Assembly (NCBI GenBank): GCA_932294295.1
Contig: OW028573.1
Span: forward strand, 60,117,829-60,181,828
Source: Alitta virens
Taxonomy: Eukaryota > Annelida > Polychaeta > Phyllodocida > Nereididae
DNA: 64,000 nucleotides
Direction of reading: 5' to 3'
Shown here: positions 10,871 to 21,900 of the stretch, piece after piece
Numbering within the stretch: the stretch's first letter is position 1
Layout of the letters: each line of letters opens with the position of its first letter
Notes under the pieces: model-generated
The model's input: only the letters and a program-made list of their open reading frames with translations
The model's database searches: none
Told to the model about the DNA's origin: nothing
Program-made: the position numbers and the translations under genes

Positions 10871-11900
10871 CCCTTCTCAGAAGCTTTGATGTCTCTTCTT
10901 CCTAGAAATGTCCTTCTTCCTAGTCCGCCTCACAGCCTCATTTGCAAGTTACACTCATATCAATGCACTATCATCTTCTTCCTAAAGATTTTCTATCTTC
11001 CCAAACCCCTATTTACTTAGGAATACTCATCCTCCTATAACTTCCCTTCCCAGATTTCAAGTTGATGGAGACGGTGCATATATATCTTGCTCAGAACAAA
11101 ACTTATAAGTTATATATAAATTACGTCTTCAAGTGAAACTAGAACCTGCATGAGCGACAGTGAAAATAGACCATAAAGCGATATGTTAATTGAATTTTCT
11201 TAAGTATACACGTTTCACGTGTAGAAATATGTATAATTATATTCTAGTTTTTCAGTGGAGAGCGTTGGCAAGATGATGATGATAAATGATGCAGAATATT
11301 TCTTTGGTGATATTATTTTTCTCAGTAATGAGCCATCCGCGTCAATTTTATAGATCATTCTAAATTTTCACAGCACAAGACTAAAAACCTTAAGCTTATC
11401 AGATCGGATCCAGCATCAATAAATATTTGCTGCTATGCACTATTGCTTCCTTATTAACTGGATAAGGAACATTTATTCAATCTCACAAAATAATAATATG
11501 GTGTTTTGATTGATTTTATAAGTACTATTGCATATCTGTGCATAAACACTAAACAGATTTTGTGTGAGCTTCTTTATTGTAATGGTTAAAACTGTTAACA
11601 TTTTTAGACATTTTGACTAAATTAACTAGAAATTTTCCATGTCAAGTGTGCAATTAATCATGATAAATAAAAAAGAATAAGTTGACTATGAGTTGTCAGA
11701 TAAAACTCAAAATGGCTGTGGTGTTCCAGACACAGTCAAAATGACTAAGATGTTAGTTAACAATTACTAGTTGTCTACATATTTCTTGCCAACAGAACGT
11801 GGGAAGTAAGTGAGAAGTAAAGTTTTCTTTCGGTATCATATATGTATGTATTTCATATAGAGTCTTTCATTGCGGATGGTAATTTCCAAATTTTCTGGCC
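10871..11900. other. AT-rich intergenic DNA
   Basis: No gene is seen. A single CGTGGGAA, the Su(H)/CSL consensus, lies at 11798-11805. Near 11869 TTGCGGATGGTAAT resembles a repeated word found again at 19569, 39592 and 40053. Confidence 0.45.
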
Positions 11901-12240
11901 TAGGGTGCGACAGATCTGCAGCGAAGTGTTTTTAGATCAAGGAGCTCCAATGCTTTTGGCATCTAGCCCTCTACATCCTGGCCTATGTATATAATGTATT
12001 GGGAGACAGTTGAGCTAATAAGGGCCTGATACAACATAGCGAGGATGAGTCGCCAGTCAATATTGTGTAATACTGTCCAGATAAGTGGAATGGCGAGGGA
12101 TGCATAGTGATGAGGAAGCAGGTCGTGTCCTGTTGCTGTGGCAACGACAGGGACAACATCCTGCATATGGCAACCACTCATTAATGATTGCAGCTGATTA
12201 TCTGGCAAGCCACAGTTTAACTAGATTAACCTAGTGTCCG
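11901..12240. promoter_or_regulatory. Candidate regulatory island with RFX X-box
   Basis: A GC-moderate block holding an almost symmetric X-box at 12132-12145 and a second GGCAAC half-site near 12170. GTCCAGATAAGTG near 12076 is echoed by GTCCAGATAAATG near 21940. No coding signal is visible. Confidence 0.4.
12132..12145. promoter_or_regulatory. RFX-family X-box, GTTGCTGTGGCAAC
   Basis: The 14-mer reads GTTGC-TGT-GGCAAC. It fits the RFX X-box consensus of two inverted RYYNCC/GGNRRY half-sites closely. RFX proteins drive ciliary and some neural genes. Binding is inferred. Confidence 0.45.
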
Positions 12241-12301
12241 CTGCATCAGTAGAGTTTGCGCTGACCATCGCATTGAAAAAGTGACCTGCATTTTGTCGCA
12301 G

Positions 12302-12318
12302 AGGTCAGTTCAAGGTCA
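12302..12318 (+). promoter_or_regulatory. Perfect DR5 nuclear-receptor element (RARE type)
   Basis: Two exact AGGTCA half-sites in direct orientation, at 12302-12307 and 12313-12318, are separated by five bases (GTTCA). This is the classical RAR/RXR response-element geometry. Other half-sites lie within 60 bp upstream. That a receptor binds here is inference. Confidence 0.5.
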
Positions 12319-12458
12319 TATGGTGCACCGGGGAGGACCGGAGAGGACCGGGCGCCCTTTGGTGAATAAGAATTACATGGACTTAGTAATAAGCTTAATA
12401 GAAGGGCACGAGGGGAACAAGGGGGCATTTACCCCTGCACGATGGCCAAACAGGGTCA

Positions 12459-12523
12459 GGGGCATAGGGGGGGGGGGTGAAGGGGTAGCAATGGGGGCAG
12501 AGGAGGGTGACGGGGGAGGCAGG
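12459..12523 (+). other. G-quadruplex-prone G-run cluster
   Basis: Successive runs of 4, 11, 4, 5, 3, 5 and 3 G with short loops lie on the plus strand. This satisfies the usual G3+N1-7 rule several times over. Folding in vivo is unknown. Confidence 0.5.
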
Positions 12524-13180
12524 GCATGATGGATGGGGCTCAAAGACTCAGTCAGGAATCATATCTCACGTCTGATCAGCCAGCCAGGGCCCCGTCCTCC
12601 TAGGAGTGCAGCGAATTCACAAACTTCGTCAGCATTCATGTACACAAATAGACGCTTAACATGGCGCAATTTGAATTGCATCTGCAGGCATTATACAGGG
12701 CGAGCACGCGAGTGGTGTGCTTTATATGCTCATACATTGTGCCTAGGCCTGATAAAAACACTGAATTAAAACCGAAGCGGCTACATTATACAATACATTT
12801 CTATTCTGTTTCCCTGCCTAGGGATTTCTTGGCCAATATATACTGAAGGTGAAAGATGAAATCTCACAGCTCGACGGGCAAGGGAACAGGGCAGACACAA
12901 TCCCCAGCCGACGGGGGAGCCGCTCCTCACTCACCGGAAGTCACAAACCGGACATCCGACCAAGCCCCGCTTCCGCTCCGTGCCTTTACATACTTCTGTA
13001 TTTCAATCCACATCAGTCGATTTTGTATCAATGCGCGAGGATTTACCTCAGCTCTGGAACTATTTTCAAGGCACCACGTGACAGGAAGTGCATTTATTTG
13101 GAGGCGCACGCAGCCTTAGCACAAACACGCCACCGGATCATTCTCCGCCTCTGGATATAAATCTCTGGTCTACTTTCAAG

Positions 13181-13840
13181 AAGGATTGATTACTTTGCCA
13201 TCTTTTCTTTTTCTCTTTTTTGTACTTTATTGGCGAAAGTTCAGGTCTTGTTCAATAGAGCGTTGCAATTTATGGGCCCTGCCTCTTGCTTAATTTTATG
13301 ACATTGCAGGGATTGCCAGCCAGAACAATAGGTGTTAGGTGTCATGCAGTTTAAATTAATTTCATTACCATCCCAATCCCATTAGTCTTGTTTGACAGAT
13401 GATCAGGGGTCTGTCCTCAAAATATTTTTCTCTCTTAGGTAAATAAATGTGGCTCGGGACATAGTGTTACATGAGTCAGTTAAATGAAGGAGAAAAAAGT
13501 GAATGATATTTTATATGGTATGGCAACTATTTGATTAAATTCAGTGACTTATATATTGAGCTTGCATTGGGAATTTTTACCTGAGTCTATGTATTTTTTT
13601 TTATGGAAAAATTTAAGTTTGGATTGGGTATTGCTTGTGAAACAATGATGTGATGGTTGCCAAAAGAGGCTTGTGATGACAGGAGCTCTGTTGGCAGCTG
13701 GGAGGTGGATTGAGGCAATTGGGCAGACAGAGCGAATGATCAAACACTGACCAGGGCGGTTGTTTACAGAACAATGCAATGATCTACGTATGAAATGTTT
13801 CCCAGGGATCTCTATGTAATTGGTTGGCCGTGTGTCCAGC
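13181..13840. other. AT-rich spacer between islands
   Basis: A pyrimidine run near 13200-13225 and otherwise ordinary AT-rich sequence. A 118-codon minus-strand open frame at 13905-13549 runs into the next island and has no recognisable motif. Confidence 0.45.
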
Positions 13841-14340
13841 GGCGCGGTGGTCAGCCTTGTTAGCCCAGCGTCCCCGGGCTGGCCAAGTAGCCCCTTATGG
13901 GCCACCGGACAAACAGATCATATCTCAGGCGAATATTGTCCAGAAAGGTGATTAAATGGGGAGCTAAACTTGCTGCTTCCTTACTCAAACAGATGGGGGT
14001 TGTGAGAGGGGGGGGGGGTTGGGGCAAGAGGGGGGACCGGGGGGAGGAGGACAAAGAGCGGGCACGCAGAGCGACAAGGTGCACGGGCCCAACGTGTTTG
14101 ATCGCAGCCCGACTGCAAGAACCATCCACACTTAGTAAGCTCGTCCATCATCTTTGACAGGTCAGCTATTCATCAAATTTCAGCGCGGCCTGATGCCTCA
14201 TAAGGAGAGCTCTGGGTGCCGCATGTTTGGTGCCCTGCCACCCGGGAACACCGCAGCGCTGATCGGCCGACCCAAGGAACCTCTTGTTATTACTGCTCTC
14301 TCCTGTAATGTCCTTTGATTGCTTGGCAGGAGGGCGACAA
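13841..14340. promoter_or_regulatory. GC-elevated island with G-quadruplex motif
   Basis: CpG-bearing sequence with GGCGCGGTGGTCAG near 13840 and a long G-run cluster at 13995-14044. Open frames exist on both strands at the same place (13897-14157 plus, 14129-13860 minus), a composition effect. Confidence 0.35.
13995..14044 (+). other. G-quadruplex-prone sequence
   Basis: G-runs of 5, 11, 4, 6 and 6 bases are separated by loops of 2-8 bases on the plus strand. It is the densest such motif in the window. Confidence 0.55.
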
Positions 14341-14560
14341 ATCACTGGTCAAGACATTCTGGCCATTATACTGGAGATAACGGCTAGTGTGCATTTAATT
14401 GCATGAATTGAAAACCCTGACATACTACAAGAGTGTTTTAGACTCATGGTTTGTCTCTGTTGACACCTAATTTTAATTTTCATCTTGATATTTCATTTGG
14501 TTCAAAGCCCACAATTTTCAATCTTGGCCAGGAGGTTTCCAGTTCAAGTCGTAAGTCGGC
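14341..14560. other. AT-rich spacer
   Basis: Nothing recognised. Confidence 0.5.
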
Positions 14561-15360
14561 AGTTATTAGGTCAGCGGAAGTATGAGCGCCAGCAAATTGA
14601 TGCAGTGCAGCATTTAGGGAGACGGATGAGCTGATGTGTCGGGATGGCCGAGGCTGATGGCATTCCGTGTCCTAGGGAACAAGCAGCCTCCCCGCTGCAG
14701 CCATCATGCCGCATCCCCATCTCTAACTGCAGATATTGCGAGGGAGATGATGGATGGCGGTTGGTTCGGAAGCTGCAAGAGGACGACTGCAGGATGCAGG
14801 AGTCAGCAGGACGTTTGATATGAGCAGTGAGAGCAGCATGGGGCCATTGTGATGCCTCAGGATGTGTCATGAGATGCTATGAGATGGGAGGTTGCTGCTG
14901 CTGCAGGGGGCTTGAGTTTGGCGTTGGCGTTGTCACATCCCATTGGAGTACCCTATTGGGCACCCATTGGGTCCTCGGACATATTTCACTCTGCTTGTCA
15001 CACTTATCGGGGCCTTGTCACGACCACGGGGAGTGCAATGACGTCGAATTTCCTGGGGAGGCAGCGCCCAGTTATCGGAGTTTCCTGGAGGCTGGCTGGG
15101 AGGGTCTGCTTGGCGTTACTCACAGCCTCCCTCAATGAGCCTTGAACGGCCTTTTATCACCCTGGCCCCCAACAATTGACACATAATTGACCATCACAAT
15201 GATATCAACATTCCTTTCACACTTGCCCCATCCATTTCGGATTTATCAATCCCTCTATTGACAGGAAACTCTCCCCTCCCTCTCTGCTCCCTGTCAATTT
15301 AGCAGCTTCTGCATGTCCAGGTCTCATATTAATCCCATGCAGATTCGCCTATGCAAAAAG
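14561..15360. promoter_or_regulatory. GC-elevated island, CTGCAG-rich
   Basis: Many GATG, CTGCAG and GCTGCTG words lie between 14580 and 14910. ATGACGTCG, a CRE relative, is at about 15038. Both strands carry open frames of about 100 codons that overlap each other. No exon boundaries or conserved motifs support coding. Confidence 0.35.
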
Positions 15361-15770
15361 TTTTTGCCTGGCATGGTCAAAAACACTTTAGAATGTGTGC
15401 TCCCTAAAACCTTTAGCTCAAGGAAGTTTATCAGTAGTTTTTACATGATTCATTTAAGTATACGTATTTTGGCTAAAACTTATAACTGATGCAAGACAAA
15501 TTACTAAACTCATCGATTTTGGATCTTTTTTTTCTTTTTTAGATAAGAAGTATGGTCTTCTATGAGAAATCAAGTAATCGTTGTGCTACGCAATTGTTGC
15601 AACTCTCTTAGCATTCAAGTAGGCTTACAGTATGGAGTAGTTTTGAACACGATGTAATCAGAAATTTGTGACCCAGTGAATTGGCTTTAGGGATATTAGG
15701 GCTGTGTTAGTTTTAATACGTTCATCAGACTTGTGTTGCGCAATGGAAATGCTGGTAAAGACTATACTTG
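15361..15770. other. AT-rich spacer
   Basis: Nothing recognised beyond a T-run near 15525. Confidence 0.5.
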
Positions 15771-15960
15771 TTTGACTGCCATGCCTCTCACGACGCTTCC
15801 ATCCATCCAACAGCGTCCCAGCCATGAAGGTCACCATTGTTTGTAACCCTGTGACGTCATTAGGACATAAACAGTAACGACCTATTGTTTCAGAACGAGG
15901 GTAGGGACCTTAAAGGTCACGTGGCACCAACAGACAGTTATGTCCCAGTTGTAAGAATCC
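15771..15960. promoter_or_regulatory. Small island with CRE palindrome
   Basis: The block holds an exact TGACGTCA at 15852-15859, and 55 bp on AAAGGTCACGTGG, which combines an AGGTCA half-site with a CACGTG E-box. This is a compact candidate enhancer, by inference. Confidence 0.4.
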
Positions 15961-16602
15961 TTGCATTTTAATGAGAACCGTTCATTGTTGCTTCCCAACT
16001 GGTTTATCGCCTATAGACGGGACAGCTCTATTTTGCCAGGGACTACCAGGTTTATAGCACAGACTAGCAACTTTGACAACTTGCTGAATGACATTGCATC
16101 TGATTAAGTCGCCAAACCATTGACAAGCCTTTTCAAACCAGCCTGTCACGGACCTCATATCGATTTTACTTGAAATCTGGTCCTCTGCATTTGTTTTAGA
16201 TGGGACCAAAAACTAGCCCTGGCAGCTCCCAGTCAATTCAGCTGCACTCCGAACAAATGTGGTGCGAGCATGCGATCTGCTTAGTACAGAGCTTGAAATC
16301 TTTCTGAATTACAGAAGCCCGGTGTGGCCTGAAACTGTGCATTGAGCTCCTGCAATTACATAGCCATGTATACTTTCAAAACTGCACCGTTACTGATTGT
16401 TTAACAAAGTACAACAGTTCAGTGATCAATCGCAAAAGAATTCCAGTGACAGAAAATCCTGCTGCCTGCACTCATTCTACACAGTGCTTTCCCATCAAAT
16501 AGTAACTTACATATAGTGTACATATACGTATGTGCAGTGCATAGATGGCACACAACACATTTATGGTTGAACAACACATTTGACATAATGTGCATGATGG
16601 AT
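15961..16602. other. Intergenic DNA, no gene seen
   Basis: Mixed composition. The 162-codon minus-strand open frame that spans 16907-16419 includes the CAG repeat read as polyleucine and has no domain, so it is not called. Confidence 0.45.
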
Positions 16603-16632
16603 AGCAGCAGCAGCAGCAGCAGCAGCAGCAGG
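16603..16632. repeat. (AGC)10 trinucleotide repeat
   Basis: Ten uninterrupted AGC units. It lies outside any credible exon, so a polyserine or polyleucine reading is a chance open frame. Confidence 0.95.
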
Positions 16633-16920
16633 CTACGCATCACTCTGATAATCGTGCATATCATGACATCATTTGCGATGGGAGCAATCCTTGCAGATAG
16701 GCGACCTACTGCCTGCCCCAAAGCTAAGCTCCCTGCTCCCCTTGAATGCTGCCAAATCCCTCCATTATGAACGATCCAACCTCGATTGCCAGTGATTGGC
16801 CCCAAGGAACTGGCATCAGCAGTTGCAGGCCTGCAGGAGCCAAGTGCAGGAGCAGCCAAGTGCAGGAGCAGCAAAGTGCATGGGGCTTTCCTACAGGAGC
16901 CATGCATGCATGCTTTTTAT
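16633..16920. promoter_or_regulatory. CTGCAG-rich island with degenerate tandem repeat
   Basis: CCTGCAGG is at 16830-16837. At 16832-16876 three 13-16 bp units begin TGCAGGAGC and end CAAG or AAAG. Composition resembles the island at 7561-8520. Confidence 0.4.
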
Positions 16921-17400
16921 GTCTCTGAGATGTTTTTGTTGTGGAAGAGATTTGGGTGTTGCCCTGATATGAAAAATATGAAAAGCACAATTGAGGTCAT
17001 GAGACAGAAGACCCAGCGGTCATTTGATGCATAATGCTGCAGCTATGAACTTATTATGAAACTGGTTCAGATAGCCTTGATCCATTTCTCTCATTTTTTC
17101 GTCCAATGACAGTTTTTATATTTTATATATCTATATATTATATACCCTGCTGTTTTCAAGAGCAATGGCACATTATTTTACAGGATATTTCATTTTTCAA
17201 CAATGTCATTCAGTTATTAAGAAGTGTCTTGCCCTATGCATACATTTATAAGTTGTTGCTGTATCTTTCTTTCTTTCTTTCTTTAGAAAAAGTTTGCCAC
17301 TATAAATTACACAGTGCATCAGGGCCATTAGTCATTTGTGGTCCATTCAGAAGCAGAGAAACTGGTGTGGGATTTGATGAATGGAGTTTTCACAACTTGG
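16921..17400. other. AT-rich spacer with (TTTC)n
   Basis: A TTTC array at 17266-17284 is followed by TTTAG, which imitates a 3' splice site. No exon follows that I can support. Confidence 0.5.
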
Positions 17401-18250
17401 ACTTGTTTATCACACCGTCCAGCGTCCTGCAAGTGGCGGCTCATATCGGAGCCATTCATCATGGCGACAGCATAGTGGATGGTGATGATGATGCTCATCT
17501 CTCCTCTTCTTCCCTCTTCCTCTTCTTCAGAAGGAGGCCATTCTTCAGGAGGACACAGCTCATCACAGAGGAGCTTGGCGAGAAATGGACATGCCCTGGC
17601 GCGCCCCGTACACATAACCTTTCACCCATCCATTACTGCAAATCGTCGGGTGGAATTAATCTGGGCGCAGGGCTGTCCCCCTGAGTATGACTGCACAAGG
17701 CTACTGATGCAAGGTCCCTTGTCATTAGCACCAAACTCTCGTTTGCTCTTGTAGGCCAGGGTCGGGGGCTCGTGGCCCGCCAGAGGGTGCTGCCCCCGGA
17801 TTGCTCTTCAAAATTACCCCTCTCCTGTGGGCTCCTGTGCACCACAAGATGAATGGTGCAACCGCCCAGTGTCAGCCCTATCAACACAATAAACTATGAG
17901 CAATAGCAGGCAATTTAACTCATATCGTGGGTGTCATCTGGGATAAAATTGCTTCCACAATCCCAGATCCCCAGCAAAATCCCTCCGACGATAACCGACT
18001 AAGCCCGCAGATTCCATCCCCTCTGATTTATTTGTCCAACTCAGTCAGTCGCGTCAAATTTCGAGATTCTCACTGAAGATAATGAATGAAAAACATATTT
18101 CGTCTCTCAGCCTCATCAGGCTTTGATCAGTGCGGATTTAATTTATAGATGTTTTCCGTTATAAATTGGCTGCAGCAAAACCACTCTCCAGATCCTATCA
18201 TTAGAGCAAAAATTGCATTTGGTGTGATAAACTCACTCTGTGAAACTATT
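17401..18250. promoter_or_regulatory. Two-part island; strong conserved-noncoding candidate
   Basis: The left half, 17400-17890, is GC-rich. The right half, about 18030-18250, is mixed in base composition but dense in homeodomain-type TAAT/ATTA cores, TGATCAG and TGATAAAC words without low complexity, as in deeply conserved noncoding elements. Conservation was not tested. Open frames of about 90-190 codons here overlap on both strands. Confidence 0.35.
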
Positions 18251-19830
18251 TGCCAGCAGTAAAGCCCTGCAATATTGCATTGGACCGACTAACGATGCTT
18301 GCTCGATGAGCTTAAAATTATATAACTTGCGATGTGTAACCTTCACTTTTGTATTAGCCTACTCCCAACAAAATGTCACTGTACATAGTGCAGCTAAAAT
18401 TTTACGATTCTTGAGATTATATATGCTTCATACTGGATTTTCTTCACATTGGTATTTATATTTTTTGCAAATTTAATATGCGTGTATACATAGTCAATGG
18501 TCCATTTATCATATTGTATACTATGTGGTCATACTAGCTGTCTTTACTATTGTGCATACCTTCATGGAATGAGTCAGTGGTGACAGCCTTCTCAGTGGGA
18601 GGTCTTAACATGAAGCCTAACATTTCATGAGGTGGATTACTTTTTCATGATGTCCAAAAGTCAGATCTTTTAAATGGTAGACTCTGTATTGTGGTGTACA
18701 TTCGAGTTGTGGGAAAACTAAACTTTTTCGGCATCTATTACAAAACTTTTCGAATAGGGAGTTATTGTAGTTTGTGAATATGTTTATGAGGGCAGTTCCA
18801 AGGTATGGCTAACTTTCAGACATGCATAATAAGTAGAGACGTGTCTTGCTGGTGCCAAGTAAACAGGGAGGGGGGGGGTACAACAGAGGGTGCTCTCAAA
18901 GTGGTATCTTGCAGAGGTCACCCGATTAGGAATTCTGTCATACGATGTCAGCTTTGCAGTGTCCTTCACTCTATGAAAATATTCACAGAGTTTGGTGTTA
19001 GGGACGTGAAGGCAGTTTAGACTGTCCATACTAACTCGAGTAAATACTCACAATGTGCAAGTCAAGTTTTTCTGGGCAAACATCACGACGTTGAAGCTAG
19101 AATAGGACTGAATGAAGCCTTTGAGTTGAGCTGGATTTCTTTTGCCCTTTGCTACACACTATCCAAACATCATGCCTTGCCCAAGAGTATCTGGTCTCCT
19201 TTATTTATGGCAAACACAGAAGGCAAAACATGCTCTGCCCAACTACACACATGAGGCTACAGGGCCAAATATTAGATGAGGTCAAGGCATCAGCTGCAGC
19301 TGTCCTGCAGGTCAGGCATCGGAAGTGCAAAAGCATGTGACAATACTGTGACAACACTGTCATCCGCAGAGCAATACTGGGCTCTATGAGGTTATGTATT
19401 GTAAACAGAGAGCTAGAATGTCTTAACTGTGGATTTCCTTCACATAGCAACTCTGTGATGATGTTAGTTGGATTGTGTGCATTTATTTGAAAAACTGTTA
19501 CTTTTGCACTGTTAATTAGGTTCACTGCAGTACACTTCAATAGCATTGATAATCTTTCGAAGTTATTTCTCTGCGGATGGTACTTACTAATTACCAAAAG
19601 CAGCCATGTGCATCACTTCTTTTACCATCAAATAGAATGACGAGCCAAAATGTATTTTATAATTTTTTTCAGTTGTATCTTTTACCACCCTCTTTTTATT
19701 GTATAGTGATGTTCGAAATTAGCTGGTTAGCATCATCGCCAGCAGCAGTAGCAGCAGCAGACACTTGAGGGTAGTACTAGACAGTGTCGAGGGTGGACAT
19801 CTTGCAGCGATCAAATCTATCATTCGAACA
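18251..19830. other. Intergenic DNA with small GC patches
   Basis: No gene is seen. CCTGCAGG lies at 19304-19311 inside a short CAGCTGCAGCTG patch. A GCAGCAGTAGCAGCAGCAG run lies near 19741. Two words related to GCGGATGGTA occur, one at 19569. Confidence 0.45.
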
Positions 19831-20240
19831 AGAAAATGACAAGGCCTAAGCCGCGATCACTTTCCATTAGGAGGCTGGGATGGGGGCTTGAGACGCGATC
19901 CCAGACGTCGGCCGGCCGTCATGGAGCAGCGATAGCGCAACGTCCTGGTCAGATAACGTGGAGGGGACGTCTTGTCCAGCAGCCAACCCCATCACTGACC
20001 AATCGACGCCCCCCTCGCTTTATTTGGTCATTTATCAGGGCGCGGCATATGCCTCCGATCCCCCTAAGCCCCTGATCACAAGTTTCGAGATGCCAACATG
20101 GCGACGGATTGGCCGGACTTTGTCCAGGCTGACCACACAGTGACCAGGAGTGACCACAAGTAGCCCCACTGACCACCCTCACCCTATCTGCCCTGGCATC
20201 TAAAACGCAGCTTTTTAACGTCTGATAAATGCGCTCTGAT
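19831..20240. promoter_or_regulatory. GC-elevated island with TGACCA series
   Basis: CpG-bearing sequence (CGCGATCCCAGACGTCGG near 19892) leads to four TGACCA words at 20130, 20141, 20151 and 20170, spaced 11, 10 and 19 bp. A helical-turn spacing of same-orientation sites is a typical enhancer grammar, though slippage of a 10-bp unit would look the same. Confidence 0.4.
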
Positions 20241-21900
20241 ACGGAAATGGAAGATAGGCGCTTGATGTATGCCTGAAAGACATGACCTGTCTCTGGCATG
20301 GCATTCTTATATATGTAAAAGCTGGATTGCTGAAATCATCATATTTGTACACGAGTTTAACCTAGTTTCATCTACAGAAATAGTTTCGTAGATTAATCAG
20401 CTGGTGAAAATGTTCATGTATGTAATACTATGTATGTCAAATACAAGCAATTATTTATTTATTCATGCAGGAGAGTGCATGGCATTGCTTGTTTTTGTAA
20501 TCAAATTGGGGATTTTTATCAGATTTTTGGATTATTAATTGGATAATTCATCCAGACAATGACCTTTGTAATGCCTAGAAAAATTTACAAAGATAAAAAG
20601 GGGAAAACCCGTGTATATCTCACTATAGAATAATAAGTGTTGTAAGTCCCTCTTAAATACAAATTGATTACAATGTCTGGCAGGTCTAGTCCATGTAATA
20701 TGAAAATTACGTATTCCAGCTGGAATGTCATTCACTTCACATCTCACGCACGCAGTTAGTGTAACTTTCACATTTTTCAGTTGCTTGCACTAAGTACTGC
20801 ATGCACTATTGATGACGGGTGCACAGCTCCGAAAACTTAATGGATTCAATTACTTATGAAAGTGATGTCGATAGTCTATCTGGCGTATTTGCCTCTTTGG
20901 GCTGATGCAGTTGCAGTCTTGCAGCATCACGGCCATGCATGATGACATAGCAGGGCAAACTTATTGCCCACATTCCATTAAGAGAAACGTGTTGATGGTT
21001 TATCACACCTAGTAAAGATGGCCCACTGTCCAATCAACTGTGTCAATAGAGTCACCCTTGGTTGATCATGATCACTTAGTTTTGTCCATGTTCTGTCCCT
21101 TCTTTTGCATTAGTGTCCACCCAAAGTTCCATTCCATTCATTTGTGCAGTGTATATACTCCACAGTTCAACTGCATTGCAAAGATTGCGCACCCCAGTGT
21201 CAAATAAACTACTCCATAATACCCTGAATACATTATGCTTCATTATTTCCATTCAGTTTTTAGCTCGCACAAACTGATGACATGCATAACCCAGCCCATG
21301 CAATTCTGGCCCGGAAAGAGGATCATTTCTGTCTGTCAGAAAGTTCTGTTTGGCAATACTAAACAACACAGCCTCCCATTTGTGGCAGGAAAGGTGCACC
21401 CCTTCTGTCTGCAACTGACTCAAACTTTGAGTTGGGGTGAAAAGTTGTCCATGGACTTCTGTGGAATATTTATCAAGATATACATATGTATATAGATGGC
21501 AATGTGACTTCAACCTCATTTAATATTATCAATAACTTCATTTTACCAGCATGCATATTTTGTTTTACAGACTGGTCAGCTGGTGTCATTTGCTTGTGTG
21601 GCGCTGAATCACTCCAAATATTTTGATATTCACACGAGGTCTTTTGAATACACTACCATCCAGAATGCAACTTTTGTCAAAAACTAAAGAGGATGTCCAT
21701 TTGATTACAATATTTGGCCGGCTTTTCACTACAATTTGAGAAATTGCCGGAATATGATGTTAAAATGGTAAGCAAATTTATGTGGGCTTTTTGTTATCAG
21801 TTTGTGATTTTAGTGAAGTGCGGACACCTAAAAAATGACGTTTTGTTCATCTCATAACAAGATCACGAGAGAGATATGTAGATGACTTCACAGGGTGAGC
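20241..21900. other. AT-rich intergenic DNA
   Basis: No gene is seen. A milder GC patch at 20870-21060 holds ATGCATGATGACAT and GTGTCAATAG words. Nothing here supports an exon. Confidence 0.45.

Larger units (their letters stand above)
12241..13180. promoter_or_regulatory. Large GC-elevated island with DR5 element
   Basis: The island starts with a set of nuclear-receptor half-sites (TGACC at about 12262, TGACCT at about 12282, and the AGGTCA pair listed separately). It continues into a G-rich block and ends in CpG-bearing sequence with ACCGGAAGT (ETS core) near 12938. Several short open frames overlap in different phases and none resembles a known protein. Confidence 0.4.

Noticed and set aside
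11798..11805. Single Su(H) consensus CGTGGGAA
   Set aside because: An isolated 8-mer without paired site or cluster.
16419..16907. 162-codon minus-strand open frame with a polyleucine run
   Set aside because: The polyleucine is the antisense of an AGC microsatellite, and nothing around it looks like a protein.
17106..17684. 192-codon plus-strand open frame
   Set aside because: It begins in an AT-rich spacer, runs through a TTTC repeat and then a GC-rich island. A minus frame overlaps it. No recognisable protein.
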